Source: Xylophilus ampelinus (lineage in GTDB: Bacteria; Pseudomonadota; Gammaproteobacteria; Burkholderiales; Burkholderiaceae_C). Taken from it: a stretch of DNA of 12,564 nucleotides. This document shows, in pieces, positions 5,736 to 12,564 of this stretch. Location: NCBI RefSeq assembly GCF_901875635.1, contig NZ_CABFMN010000004.1, positions 1 through 12,564 of the forward strand, read 5' to 3'. How positions within the stretch are numbered: position 1 is the first letter of the stretch; each line of letters opens with the position of its first letter. The translations under genes and the position numbers were made by a program. The notes under the pieces are model-generated. The model was not told the origin of the DNA and did not search any database. It worked only from the letters and a program-made list of their open reading frames with translations.

Positions 5736-6068
5736 ATGACGAGCGAACAGATCCTTGCCGAAATCAAAGAGGCCAACCTCACCTACCTCATGCTGGCGCA
5801 AAGCCTCATCCGGCAGGACAAGGCGCAGGCCCTGTTCCGCCTGGGCATTTCGGAAGAGTCGGCCGACCTGCTGGAGACGCTGTCGCCCGCCCAGGTGATG
5901 AAGCTGGCCTCGGGCAACATGCTGCTGTGCCGCTTCCGTGCGGACGACAACATGGTCTGGAGCCTGCTGACCAACCACAACGTGCAAGGCCGCGCCGCCA
6001 ACGACGCGACCACCCGGCTGCACGCCAACATCGTTATGTCGGGCCGCTTCGCCGACGCGGCGTCCTGA
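5736..6068 (+). CDS. flhD: Flagellar transcriptional master regulator subunit FlhD
   Basis: FlhD joins FlhC as the FlhD4C2 complex that activates class II flagellar promoters with sigma-70 RNA polymerase. The 110-aa product matches E. coli FlhD along its length: NLTYLMLAQSLIRQDKAQAL, FRLGISEESADLLETLSPAQ, VMKLASGNMLLCRFR, then NIVMSGRF near the end. Cys65 falls at the same position as E. coli Cys65, which can bridge FlhD dimers. I choose the ATG at 5736 because it gives the family length. An in-frame start at 5589 would add 49 unmatched residues. The ribosome site is weak (GGATG about 9 bp upstream), and an ATG-TAA unit stands in front. It lies 23 bp from flhC, and both end at a terminator at 6690. 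Confidence 0.95.
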   Translation: MTSEQILAEIKEANLTYLMLAQSLIRQDKAQALFRLGISEESADLLETLSPAQVMKLASGNMLLCRFRADDNMVWSLLTNHNVQGRAANDATTRLHANIVMSGRFADAAS

Positions 6069-6091
6069 GCACCGACGCAGGAGGAACGACC

Positions 6092-6631
6092 GTGGCCACG
6101 AACAAGAGCGTCCTGAACGAATCGCGCCAGATCGACCGGGCCATCAGCCTGATCGAGATGGGCGCGCGCCTGCAGGTGCTGGAGAGCGAAACCGAGCTGT
6201 CCTACGAGCGGCTGCTGCGCCTGTACAAGGAAGTGGCCGGGCGTTCGCCCTCCAAGGGCCAGCTTCCGTTCTCGACGGACTGGTTCCTCACGTGGCAGCC
6301 CAACATCCATGCCTCGCTGTTCCAGAACATCCACACCTACCTGTCCAAGACGAGTTCGCTCGAGAGCATCGACCTGCTGATCAAGGCCTACCAGCTCTAC
6401 ACCGAGCAGGTCAGTGCCTGCGCGCTGGAGCCCCTGCTGTCGATCACCCGCGCCTGGCGCCTCACGCGCTTCGTGGACAACGACATGCTGCACATGACGG
6501 CCTGCAGCTGCTGCGGCGGCCACTTCATCACCGAACCGTACGAGAACGCGCGCCATTTCGTCTGCGGCCTGTGCGCGCCGCCGGCCCGGGCCGGCAAGGG
6601 CGCCGCAGCGGGCGGCATCCTGCTGCAGTGA
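6092..6631 (+). CDS. flhC: Flagellar transcriptional master regulator subunit FlhC
   Basis: FlhC provides most of the promoter contact in FlhD4C2. The 179-aa protein starts with GTG at 6092, supported by a perfect AGGAGG 7 bp upstream (6079-6084). That start gives MATNKSVLNESRQIDRAISL, matching the E. coli N-terminus. Conserved blocks include LIEMGARLQVLESETELSYE, GQLPFSTDWFLTWQPNIHAS and SITRAWRLTRFVDNDMLHM. The zinc site is intact: C138-x2-C141 (in ACSCCGGHF) and C158-x2-C161 (in FVCGLC), one residue off E. coli numbering. The C-terminal tail after the zinc site is shorter than in E. coli (179 against 192 aa). Its strong ribosome site contrasts with the weak one of flhD, so flhC may be translated as well as or better than flhD. 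Confidence 0.97.
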   Translation: MATNKSVLNESRQIDRAISLIEMGARLQVLESETELSYERLLRLYKEVAGRSPSKGQLPFSTDWFLTWQPNIHASLFQNIHTYLSKTSSLESIDLLIKAYQLYTEQVSACALEPLLSITRAWRLTRFVDNDMLHMTACSCCGGHFITEPYENARHFVCGLCAPPARAGKGAAAGGILLQ

Positions 6632-6666
6632 TTCTGTTCGGCGCACCCCGACCGGAAACCGCGAAC

Positions 6667-6690
6667 AGGGGCCTCTGAGGGCCCCTTTTT
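6667..6690 (+). terminator. Rho-independent terminator after flhDC
   Basis: AGGGGCC (6667-6673) pairs perfectly with GGCCCCT (6680-6686) around a 6-nt loop, and the stem runs straight into TTTTT. It lies 36 bp past the flhC stop. It separates flhDC from motAB, so motA needs its own promoter in 6691-6783 or some readthrough. Confidence 0.88.
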
Positions 6691-6783
6691 CATGGACTGC
6701 CCGCCGGCAGATGCAGGCCCAATAGCGTCAACCGCCGAAGCGCCCCCGGCCTGAAGCGCCCTCCCCGTTCCTCCTCACACGCC

Positions 6784-7641
6784 ATGTTCGTCATCATCGG
6801 TTATCTGGTCGCGCTGGGCTGCATCTTCGGCGGCTACATCATCCACGGCGGGAACATCGCCGTGGTGCTGCACGCCCTGCCCATCGAGTTGATGGTGATC
6901 GGCGGCGGCGCCATCGGCGCCTTCATCGTGAACAACCAGCCCAAGGTGCTCAAGGCCACCGTCAAGATGCTGCCCAAGGCGTTCCAGGGTTCCAAGTACA
7001 CCAAGGCACGCTACATGGAGCTGATGGCGATGCTCTACGACATCCTGCAGAAGGCGCGCAAGGACGGCCTGATGTCGATCGAGAAGGACGTGGAGGCGCC
7101 GGCCGAATCCCCCATCTTCCAGGCGTACCCCACCGTGGGAAAGGACCACCACGTGGTCGAGTTCACGACCGACTACCTGCGCATGATGGTGTCGGGCAAC
7201 CTCAACTCCCACGAGATCGAGGCGCTGATGGACAGCGAGATCGAGACGCACCACCAGGAATCGCACGCGCCGGTCTCGGCGATCGCGCGCCTGGCGGGCG
7301 GCCTGCCGGCCTTCGGCATCGTGGCGGCGGTACTGGGCGTGGTCAACACCATGGGCTCGGTCGGCCAGCCGCCCGCCGTGCTGGGCGCCATGATCGGCTC
7401 CGCGCTGGTGGGCACCTTCCTGGGCATCCTGCTGGCCTACGGCATCGTCGAGCCGCTGGGCGGCCTGCTCGAACAGAAGTCCGAGGACGGCACCAAGGAA
7501 CTGCAGTGCATCAAGACCACCCTGCTGGCCAGCATGCAGGGCTACAACCCGACCACCGCCATCGAGTTCGGCCGCAAGGTGCTGTTCTCCACTGAACGCC
7601 CGACCTTCAACGAGCTCGAGAGCCACGTGAAGAAAAAGTAG
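6784..7641 (+). CDS. motA: Flagellar motor stator protein MotA
   Basis: MotA surrounds a MotB dimer in the inner membrane to form the proton-driven stator and pushes on FliG. The 285 aa carry the expected four membrane helices: about 2-20, 33-50, 170-190 and 200-222. The cytoplasmic loop residues that contact FliG are kept (R92 in KARKDG and E100, equivalent to E. coli R90 and E98). The two functional prolines are also kept: P175 in GGLPAFGIVAA and P224 in YGIVEPLGG, equivalent to P173 and P222. The residues 30-100 with the ring of acidic and basic groups look ordinary for the family. No purine-rich ribosome site stands before the ATG (the leader is CTCCTCACACGCC). motB follows after 49 bp. 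Upstream of motA I see only CAATAGCG (6720-6727) resembling an FlhDC half-site. Confidence 0.97.
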   Translation: MFVIIGYLVALGCIFGGYIIHGGNIAVVLHALPIELMVIGGGAIGAFIVNNQPKVLKATVKMLPKAFQGSKYTKARYMELMAMLYDILQKARKDGLMSIEKDVEAPAESPIFQAYPTVGKDHHVVEFTTDYLRMMVSGNLNSHEIEALMDSEIETHHQESHAPVSAIARLAGGLPAFGIVAAVLGVVNTMGSVGQPPAVLGAMIGSALVGTFLGILLAYGIVEPLGGLLEQKSEDGTKELQCIKTTLLASMQGYNPTTAIEFGRKVLFSTERPTFNELESHVKKK

Positions 7642-7690
7642 GCGCAGCGCCCGCGCGTCGACATCGCCCACCCCCACCAGGACCTCCCCC

Positions 7691-8758
7691 ATGGCCGCAG
7701 CACCGGGCGCCAAGAAGCTCCAACCCATCATCATCAAGCGCGTGAAGAAGGCCGCGCACGGCCACCATGGCGGTGCCTGGAAGATCGCCTACGCCGACTT
7801 CGTGACGGCCATGATGGCCTTCTTCCTGCTGATGTGGCTGCTCGGCTCCACGGCCAAGGGCGAACTGCAGGGCATCGCAGCCTACTTCAACTCGCCGCTG
7901 AAGGTGGAGATGAGCGGCGGCCCCGGCGCCGGCAGCACCAGCAGCGTGGTGCCCGGCGGCGGCAAGGACCTCACGCGCTCGTTCGGCGAGGTGCGCAAGT
8001 CTGACGGGCGCAGCAACGACCCCAGCAAGATCGGCCAGGACGGCCGTCGTGAGGGCGATCGCGAGATCGCGCGAGAGAGCGCGCGCGAGAGTGCACGTCA
8101 GCAGGACATCCGCAAGCTGGCCGCGCTGCGCAGCAAAATCGAGAGCCTGATCGAGAACAACCCCAAGCTCAAGGACTTCCGCTCGCAGATCAAGCTGGAG
8201 GTCACGCCCGAGGGCCTGGAGATCCAGATCCAGGACGCGCAGAACCGGCCCATGTTCGACACCGGCAGCGCGCTCGTGAAGCCCTACATGCGCGACATCC
8301 TGCGCGAGATCGGCAGCGCACTCAACGGCATCGACAACCGGGTCAGCCTGGCCGGCCACACCGATGCGGCGCCCTACGGCAACGGGGACCGGGGCTACGG
8401 CAACTGGGAGCTGTCGGCCGACCGCGCCAACGCGTCCCGGCGCGAGCTCGTCAGCTCGGGCATGGCGGACGACAAGCTCGTGCGCGTGATCGGCCTGGCG
8501 GCCAGCGACCTGCTGGACAAGGCCAATCCCATGGCGCCGCTGAACCGCCGCATCAGCGTGACGGTGCTCACGCGCGACGCGGAGGCCCGCATGTTCGGCA
8601 ATCGGCGCCTGGACGCCCCCGATGCGGTGAAGGCCATCACGGACCAGATCGGGCGTGAGGCGGGCGCATCGGTCAAGGCCTCGCCCGGCGAGACGGTGCA
8701 GGCCATGGCCGGCCCCGAGGCGCCCGAGGAACCCGCGCAGCGCCAGTCCACGCGCTGA
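7691..8758 (+). CDS. motB: Flagellar motor stator protein MotB
   Basis: MotB anchors the stator to peptidoglycan and carries the proton-binding aspartate. In the 355-aa protein a basic N-terminal tail (IIIKRVKKAAHGHHGGAWK) leads to one membrane helix. It holds the essential D36 in AYADFVTAMMAFFLLMWLLG, equivalent to E. coli D32. The linker includes a Gly/Ser-rich part (75-92) and a charged part with a short repeat (REIARESARESARQ, 124-137). The OmpA-like peptidoglycan-binding domain covers about 165-295: PMFDTGSALVKPYM, GHTDAAPYG (222-230), NWELSADRAN and NRRISVTV. A variable tail of about 55 aa follows, longer than in many MotBs. AGGA 8 bp before the ATG is a modest ribosome site. It pairs with motA in one transcript. 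Confidence 0.97.
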   Translation: MAAAPGAKKLQPIIIKRVKKAAHGHHGGAWKIAYADFVTAMMAFFLLMWLLGSTAKGELQGIAAYFNSPLKVEMSGGPGAGSTSSVVPGGGKDLTRSFGEVRKSDGRSNDPSKIGQDGRREGDREIARESARESARQQDIRKLAALRSKIESLIENNPKLKDFRSQIKLEVTPEGLEIQIQDAQNRPMFDTGSALVKPYMRDILREIGSALNGIDNRVSLAGHTDAAPYGNGDRGYGNWELSADRANASRRELVSSGMADDKLVRVIGLAASDLLDKANPMAPLNRRISVTVLTRDAEARMFGNRRLDAPDAVKAITDQIGREAGASVKASPGETVQAMAGPEAPEEPAQRQSTR

Positions 8759-8759
8759 C

Positions 8760-8776
8760 CGCGGCACGAGGCCGCG
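8760..8776 (+). other. Short hairpin after motB
   Basis: CGCGGC (8760-8765) and GCCGCG (8771-8776) form a 6-bp stem with loop ACGAG right after the motB stop. There is no T-run, so it is at best part of a rho-dependent end or an mRNA 3' stabiliser. Confidence 0.25.
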
Positions 8777-8814
8777 CAGCGCCGCGACCGCGCGCGACCG
8801 CTTCGCACAAGCTG

Positions 8815-8880
8815 CCCCATGAATTGGCGCCCTGACGGCCTGCTTATCGGGCTTTAGTCGTCGACACGGCTGCAGACAAT
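8815..8880 (+). promoter_or_regulatory. Candidate FlhDC-dependent promoter of flhBAF
   Basis: Read on the minus strand from 8856 to 8815, this 42-bp element aligns with the fliF-fliE element (1117-1157) at about 30 of 43 columns by hand. Blocks such as TAA, CCGATAA, GCAG, CCGT and a terminal GGGG are shared. In both places the TAA end faces the gene, 44 bp (fliF) or 48 bp (flhB) before the ATG. Eighteen bp beyond that end lies GACAAT (8875-8880; 4/6 to a -10), against 19 bp to AATAAT before fliF. This parallel layout is the best support for a class II promoter here. Confidence 0.5.
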
Positions 8881-8903
8881 GAACGCCGCACCCGAAGCCC
8901 AGC

Positions 8904-10064
8904 ATGTCATCCAGCCAGGACAAAACGCTCCCCGCCACACAGCGAAAGCTGGAGCAGGCACGCAAGGACGGCCAGGTCGCGCGTTCGCGTGACCTGTCGC
9001 ACCTCGCGGTGGTCGGCACCGGTGCGGTGGCCTTGCTCCTGCTGGCCCCGACGGGCTTTCGCCACATGCGCGAAGCGCTTGCAGCTGCGCTGCGCTTCAA
9101 TGCCCATGACGTGGCCGCGCCCTCGCAGATGCTGGAGCGCCTGTCGCACCTCGCGGGCCTGGGCCTGGTGGCCTGCGTGGTGTTCGCCGCGATCGTCGTG
9201 GCGGCGGCCATCGCGAGCACCGTGGCCGCCGGCGGATGGATCGCGACGGCCAAGCCCATCACCCCCGACTTCTCGAAGCTGAACCCGCTGTCCGGCCTGC
9301 GCAACCTGCTGAGCAAGCAGCAGTTCGCCAACGTGGCCAAGCTGGTCGCGCTGTCGATCGTCCTCGCCGCCCTGGGCTGGCTGTTCGTGCGCAGCAACAT
9401 CGACGCCGTGGTCCGGCTGGTGCTGCAGCCCTCGCCTGCCGCGCTGGCGATGGTCGCCGACTGGATGGTGGCCGGCATGGCGCTGGTGATGCTCGTCCTG
9501 GTCGCTGCCGCGGTCGTGGACGTGCCGCTGCAGGGGTACTTCCACCGCGCCAGGCTGCGCATGTCGCACCAGGAAGTGAAACAGGAGCACAAGGAGTCGG
9601 ACGGCAACCCGCACCTGAAGGGGCGCATGCGTTCGGCGGCACGCGAGATCGCGCAGCGCTCCAGCATCACCGCCGTGCCGCGCGCCGACTTCATCCTGAT
9701 GAACCCGACCCACTACGCCGTGGCGCTGCGCTACGACGAGGCGTCGATGAACGCGCCGCACGTGATCTCCAAGGGCGCCGACCTGCTGGCGATGAAGATC
9801 CGCGAAGTGGCGACGGAACACCGCATCCCCGTGGTTCAGTCGCCGGTGCTCGCGCGGGCGCTCTATGCCCATGCCGAACTGGACCGGCCGATTCCGGCCG
9901 CGCTCTACACGGCCGTGGCGCAGATCCTGGCCTACGTGTATCGGCTCAAGGCCGCGCTGCGCGGCGAAGGGCCCGCACCCACCGAACAGCCCGAACCGCA
10001 GGTGCCGCCCGAACTCGATCCGCATCACCTGCCCGCCACGCCTGACGACGGGAGCACCCCATGA
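8904..10064 (+). CDS. flhB: Flagellar export gate switch protein FlhB
   Basis: FlhB is an inner-membrane part of the flagellar type III gate. It cleaves itself and so switches export from rod/hook to filament substrates. The 386 aa begin with the family signature (KTLPATQRKLEQARKDGQVA, then RSRDL). Four membrane helices follow at about 33-50, 83-108, 144-163 and 183-207. The cytoplasmic domain has the conserved MSHQEVKQEHKESDGNPHLK segment and the autocleavage motif N267-P268-T269-H270 in ILMNPTHYAVALRY, complete and at the usual place. The last 35 residues are a Pro/Glu-rich tail (from about 352), an extension over E. coli FlhB that is common in betaproteobacteria. No ribosome site is obvious. 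The stop overlaps the flhA start (ATGA). Confidence 0.97.
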   Translation: MSSSQDKTLPATQRKLEQARKDGQVARSRDLSHLAVVGTGAVALLLLAPTGFRHMREALAAALRFNAHDVAAPSQMLERLSHLAGLGLVACVVFAAIVVAAAIASTVAAGGWIATAKPITPDFSKLNPLSGLRNLLSKQQFANVAKLVALSIVLAALGWLFVRSNIDAVVRLVLQPSPAALAMVADWMVAGMALVMLVLVAAAVVDVPLQGYFHRARLRMSHQEVKQEHKESDGNPHLKGRMRSAAREIAQRSSITAVPRADFILMNPTHYAVALRYDEASMNAPHVISKGADLLAMKIREVATEHRIPVVQSPVLARALYAHAELDRPIPAALYTAVAQILAYVYRLKAALRGEGPAPTEQPEPQVPPELDPHHLPATPDDGSTP

Positions 10065-12133
10065 ACGCCTCCAACCTGCGCGCCTGGCTCGGCACCCAGG
10101 GCGCCGTCTTCCACCGCGCGGCTGCGCCGCTTCTCGTCGTCGCCATCCTCGCGCTGATGGTGCTGCCCATTCCGGCCTGGCTGCTCGACGGCTTCTTCAC
10201 GCTCAACATCGCGGTGGCGCTGATGGTGATGATGGTGGCCGCCTACATGGTGCGTCCGCTGGACTTCGCGGCCTTCCCGACCGTGCTGCTGCTCACCACG
10301 CTGATGCGCCTGTCGCTCAACGTGGCGTCGACCCGGGTGGTGCTGCTCGAAGGCCACACCGGGCCCGGCGCCGCCGGCGCGGTGATCGAGGCCTTCGGCC
10401 ACTTCCTCATCGGAGGCAACTTCGCGGTCGGCCTGATCGTCTTCGCCATCCTGGTGGTCATCAACTTCGTGGTGGTCACCAAGGGGTCCGAGCGCATCGC
10501 CGAAGTCTCGGCGCGCTTCACGCTCGACGCCATGCCCGGCAAGCAGATGGCCGTGGACGCCGACCTGAACGCCGGCGTGATCGACGAGAAGGAAGCGAAG
10601 CGCCGCCGCGCCGAAGTGGCTGAGGAAGCCAACTTCTTCGGCTCGATGGATGGCGCATCGAAGTTCGTGCGTGGCGACGCCATCGCCGGCATCCTGATCC
10701 TGGTCATCAGCATCGTCGGTGGCTTCACCATCGGCGTGCTCCAGCACGGCATGGCGGCCGGTAAGGCCGCCGACACCTACGTGCTGCTGGCCGTCGGCGA
10801 TGCGCTGGTGGCGCAGATTCCCGGCCTGCTGATCTCGGTGGCTGCGGCGATGGTCGTCTCGCGCGTGGGCAAGGAGGACGACGTCGGCCGCCAGATCGTG
10901 CAGCAGCTGCTGACGTCGCCGCGCGTGCTCGGGCTGACGGCGGGCATCCTGGGCCTGCTCGGCATCGTGCCGGGCATGCCGCACGTGGTCTTTCTCGTCA
11001 TGGCGGCCGTGCTGGGCTACGGCGCGTGGGCTTTGTCGCGGCGCAAGCCGGTGACCGAGGAAGCGGCGCCGCCGGCCAACGCGGCCGACGCCGACGCCAC
11101 CTGGGACGACCTGCAGCCCGTGGCGCCGCTGGGCCTGGAACTGGGCTACCGGCTCATCGCGCTGGTCGACAAGACGCGCCAGGGCGACCTGCTCGCACGC
11201 ATCAAGGGCGTGCGCCGCAAGTTCGCGCAGGAAGTCGGCTTCCTGCCGCCGGCCGTGCATGTGCGCGACAACCTCGAACTCAAGCCCAGCGCCTATCGCG
11301 TGACGCTGCGTGGCGTGGTGGTGGCCGAAGGCGAAGCCTTCCCCGGCATGTACCTGGCCATCAACCCGGGCGGCATCTCCACGCCGCTCATCGGCACCGC
11401 GACCACGGACCCGGCCTTCGGCCTGCCGGCGCACTGGATCGAGGAGCGTCAACGCGAAAACGCGCAATTGGCCGGATTTACCGTCGTTGATTCGGAAACC
11501 GTGATGGCGACCCATCTGTCACATTTGATGCACACGCAGGCCGCCCGCCTGCTCAGCCGCACCGAGACCCAACAACTGGTGGAACACGTGAACAAGCTCG
11601 CGCCCAAGCTGATCGAGGAGGTCGTGCCGAAGGTCGTCTCGATCGCCGCGTTCCAGAAGGTGCTGCAGCTGCTGCTCGAGGAGTCCGTGCACATCCGCGA
11701 CATCCGCACCATCGTCGAGACGCTGGCCGAGCATGCCGGCGTGACCGCCGATCCGGCCGAGCTGGCGCGCCGCGTGCGCATCGCGCTGGCACCGGCGATC
11801 GTGCAGCAGATCTACGGTCCGGCCCGGGAGCTCGACGTCATCGCCATCGAGCCCGCCTTCGAGCGCCTGCTGATGCAGGCGTTGGCCAACGTCAACGCCC
11901 CTGCACTCGATCCCGGCGTCGCCGAACTGTTCACCCGCAGCGCGGCCGATGTGGCGACGCGCCAGGAGGAACACGGGGTGCCGGCCTGCCTGCTCGTGCC
12001 GGACGCCATCCGCAGCGCCATCTCCCGACTGGTCCGCCGAACTGCGCCTCGGCTGCAGGTGCTGGCGCACAGCGAGATTCCCGAGACCCACACCATCCGC
12101 ATCGGGCCCATCCTCCAGGGCACAGCCGCATGA
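10061..12133 (+). CDS. flhA: Flagellar export gate protein FlhA
   Basis: FlhA is the largest export gate component. Its ring in the membrane couples proton flow to export, and its cytoplasmic domain is the docking site for FliS, FliT and FlgN complexes. At 690 aa it is full length (E. coli 692). Eight membrane helices lie in residues 20-326. The FHIPEP-type conserved cytoplasmic loop is intact (RFTLDAMPGKQMAVDADLNA and GSMDGASKFVRGDAIAG). A linker with Ala/Pro/Asp repeats (327-350) leads to the cytoplasmic domain, including GYRLIALVD, AINPGG, FGLPAHWI and SRTETQQLVEHVNKLAPKLI. GGGAG 6 bp upstream is its ribosome site, inside the end of flhB. It overlaps flhB by 4 bp and flhF by 4 bp, so all three should be translationally coupled. 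Codons around 11450-11530 are less GC-rich than elsewhere. Confidence 0.98.
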   Translation: MNASNLRAWLGTQGAVFHRAAAPLLVVAILALMVLPIPAWLLDGFFTLNIAVALMVMMVAAYMVRPLDFAAFPTVLLLTTLMRLSLNVASTRVVLLEGHTGPGAAGAVIEAFGHFLIGGNFAVGLIVFAILVVINFVVVTKGSERIAEVSARFTLDAMPGKQMAVDADLNAGVIDEKEAKRRRAEVAEEANFFGSMDGASKFVRGDAIAGILILVISIVGGFTIGVLQHGMAAGKAADTYVLLAVGDALVAQIPGLLISVAAAMVVSRVGKEDDVGRQIVQQLLTSPRVLGLTAGILGLLGIVPGMPHVVFLVMAAVLGYGAWALSRRKPVTEEAAPPANAADADATWDDLQPVAPLGLELGYRLIALVDKTRQGDLLARIKGVRRKFAQEVGFLPPAVHVRDNLELKPSAYRVTLRGVVVAEGEAFPGMYLAINPGGISTPLIGTATTDPAFGLPAHWIEERQRENAQLAGFTVVDSETVMATHLSHLMHTQAARLLSRTETQQLVEHVNKLAPKLIEEVVPKVVSIAAFQKVLQLLLEESVHIRDIRTIVETLAEHAGVTADPAELARRVRIALAPAIVQQIYGPARELDVIAIEPAFERLLMQALANVNAPALDPGVAELFTRSAADVATRQEEHGVPACLLVPDAIRSAISRLVRRTAPRLQVLAHSEIPETHTIRIGPILQGTAA

Positions 12134-12564
12134 ACATCCAACGCTTCCAGGCCTCCACCGCGCGCGAGGCGCTCGCACTCGCACGCGCGGTCTTCGGCGA
12201 CAACGCGCTCATCCTGGCGAACCGCCAGCTCGATTCGGGCGAGGTCGAAGTGACCGCGACCTCCGAAGAGGCGCTGGGCGAACTCGACGCGCCACGCGCT
12301 GCGCCCGTCGCCGCGCCGGTGTCGGCCGTGCCGCAGGCACGAGCGCCGGCTGCCGCGGCCACGCAGGTGCCGCCCGCGAAAGAAAGCTCCATCGCCGCCG
12401 ACACCGAGCAGCTGGCGATGAGCACGCTCTCCTTCCAGGACTACGTCCGCGAACGCATGGCCCGCCGCCAGCACGCCGAGGCGGAGCCCGCACCGCAGGC
12501 CGCCGCGCGGCGCCCGGCCCCGGCCCCGGCGGCGTCGAGTGCTGCGGCCGTGGCGGCGCCGATG
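12130..12564 (+). CDS. flhF: SRP-type GTPase FlhF, N-terminal part (cut by the right edge)
   Basis: FlhF is a signal-recognition-particle-like GTPase that fixes the site and number of flagella, typically at the cell pole, usually together with FlhG. The 145 visible codons begin MNIQRFQASTAREALALARA, followed by VFGDNALILANRQLDSG, a typical FlhF N-terminus. Then comes the basic, disordered B domain, here very Ala/Pro-rich, with a short helix motif SFQDYVRERMARRQHAE near residues 100-116. The GTP-binding NG domains lie outside the window, so catalytic residues cannot be checked. The start overlaps the flhA stop (ATGA) and has AGGG 9 bp upstream. Enterobacteria with FlhDC lack flhF, so having both points to a betaproteobacterium. 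Confidence 0.92.
   Translation, partial: MNIQRFQASTAREALALARAVFGDNALILANRQLDSGEVEVTATSEEALGELDAPRAAPVAAPVSAVPQARAPAAAATQVPPAKESSIAADTEQLAMSTLSFQDYVRERMARRQHAEAEPAPQAAARRPAPAPAASSAAAVAAPM

Noticed and set aside
7607..9694. 695-codon open frame on the minus strand opposite motB and flhB
   Set aside because: It runs antisense to two well-identified genes, has low-complexity Arg/Ala/His-rich translation and no family resemblance. Long shadow frames are expected opposite GC-rich coding DNA.
10025..11515. 496-codon minus-strand open frame opposite flhA
   Set aside because: The translation is full of His, Arg, Gln and Asp runs typical of an antisense frame of a GC-rich gene; flhA on the other strand is complete and conserved.
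1..12564. A hidden novel system (defence island, phage, IS, CRISPR, toxin-antitoxin)
   Set aside because: Essentially all coding space is filled by recognised flagellar genes in plausible operons. No repeats with spacers, transposase, integrase, tRNA-flanked insertion or unexplained long frame was found.

Overview
The window is about 12.6 kb of a flagellar gene cluster from a GC-rich proteobacterium, most likely a betaproteobacterium of the Burkholderiales (Comamonadaceae, Variovorax/Acidovorax-like). This placement is inferred from three things: strong G/C at third codon positions, a flagellin with an Acidovorax-type N-terminus, and the co-existence of an FlhDC master regulator with FlhF. 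I recognise every substantial gene. I see no mobile element, CRISPR array, tRNA or rRNA, and no undescribed multi-gene system. The unexplained signals are in the non-coding DNA.

Left block (1-5201). fliF (MS ring, minus strand) runs off the left edge. It is divergent from fliE (rod/MS-ring adaptor, plus strand), and the 119-bp gap between them carries a palindromic element resembling an FlhDC box. fliE converges on a minus-strand series that reads fliC (flagellin), fliD (filament cap), fliS (flagellin chaperone), fliT (FliD chaperone). A good rho-independent terminator lies between fliC and fliD. A perfect sigma-28-type -10 octamer, GCCGATAA, lies just upstream of fliS.

Central intergenic region (5202-5735, 534 bp). 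This separates the divergent fliC and flhD and is the most AT-rich part of the window (20 G/C in the 60 bases 5521-5580, hand count). It holds the fliC leader with a 17-bp palindrome, a candidate sigma-28 promoter for fliC, three copies of a TTGTTAC motif, and a minimal ATG-TAA start-stop unit right before flhD.

Right block (5736-12564, all plus strand). flhD-flhC (transcriptional master regulator) ends in a clear terminator. Then come motA-motB (stator), a second FlhDC-box-like element, and flhB-flhA-flhF joined by ATGA overlaps (export gate components and the start of the SRP-type GTPase FlhF; flhF is cut by the right edge).

How the genes work together: FlhD4C2 should switch on the early (class II) operons such as fliE, fliF and flhBAF. 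Export gate and MS ring assemble, then FliA (sigma-28, not in this window) turns on fliC and other late genes. FliS and FliT escort FliC and FliD to FlhA for export. In Salmonella, FliT freed from FliD also restrains FlhDC, so both ends of that feedback loop are present here. MotAB powers the motor.
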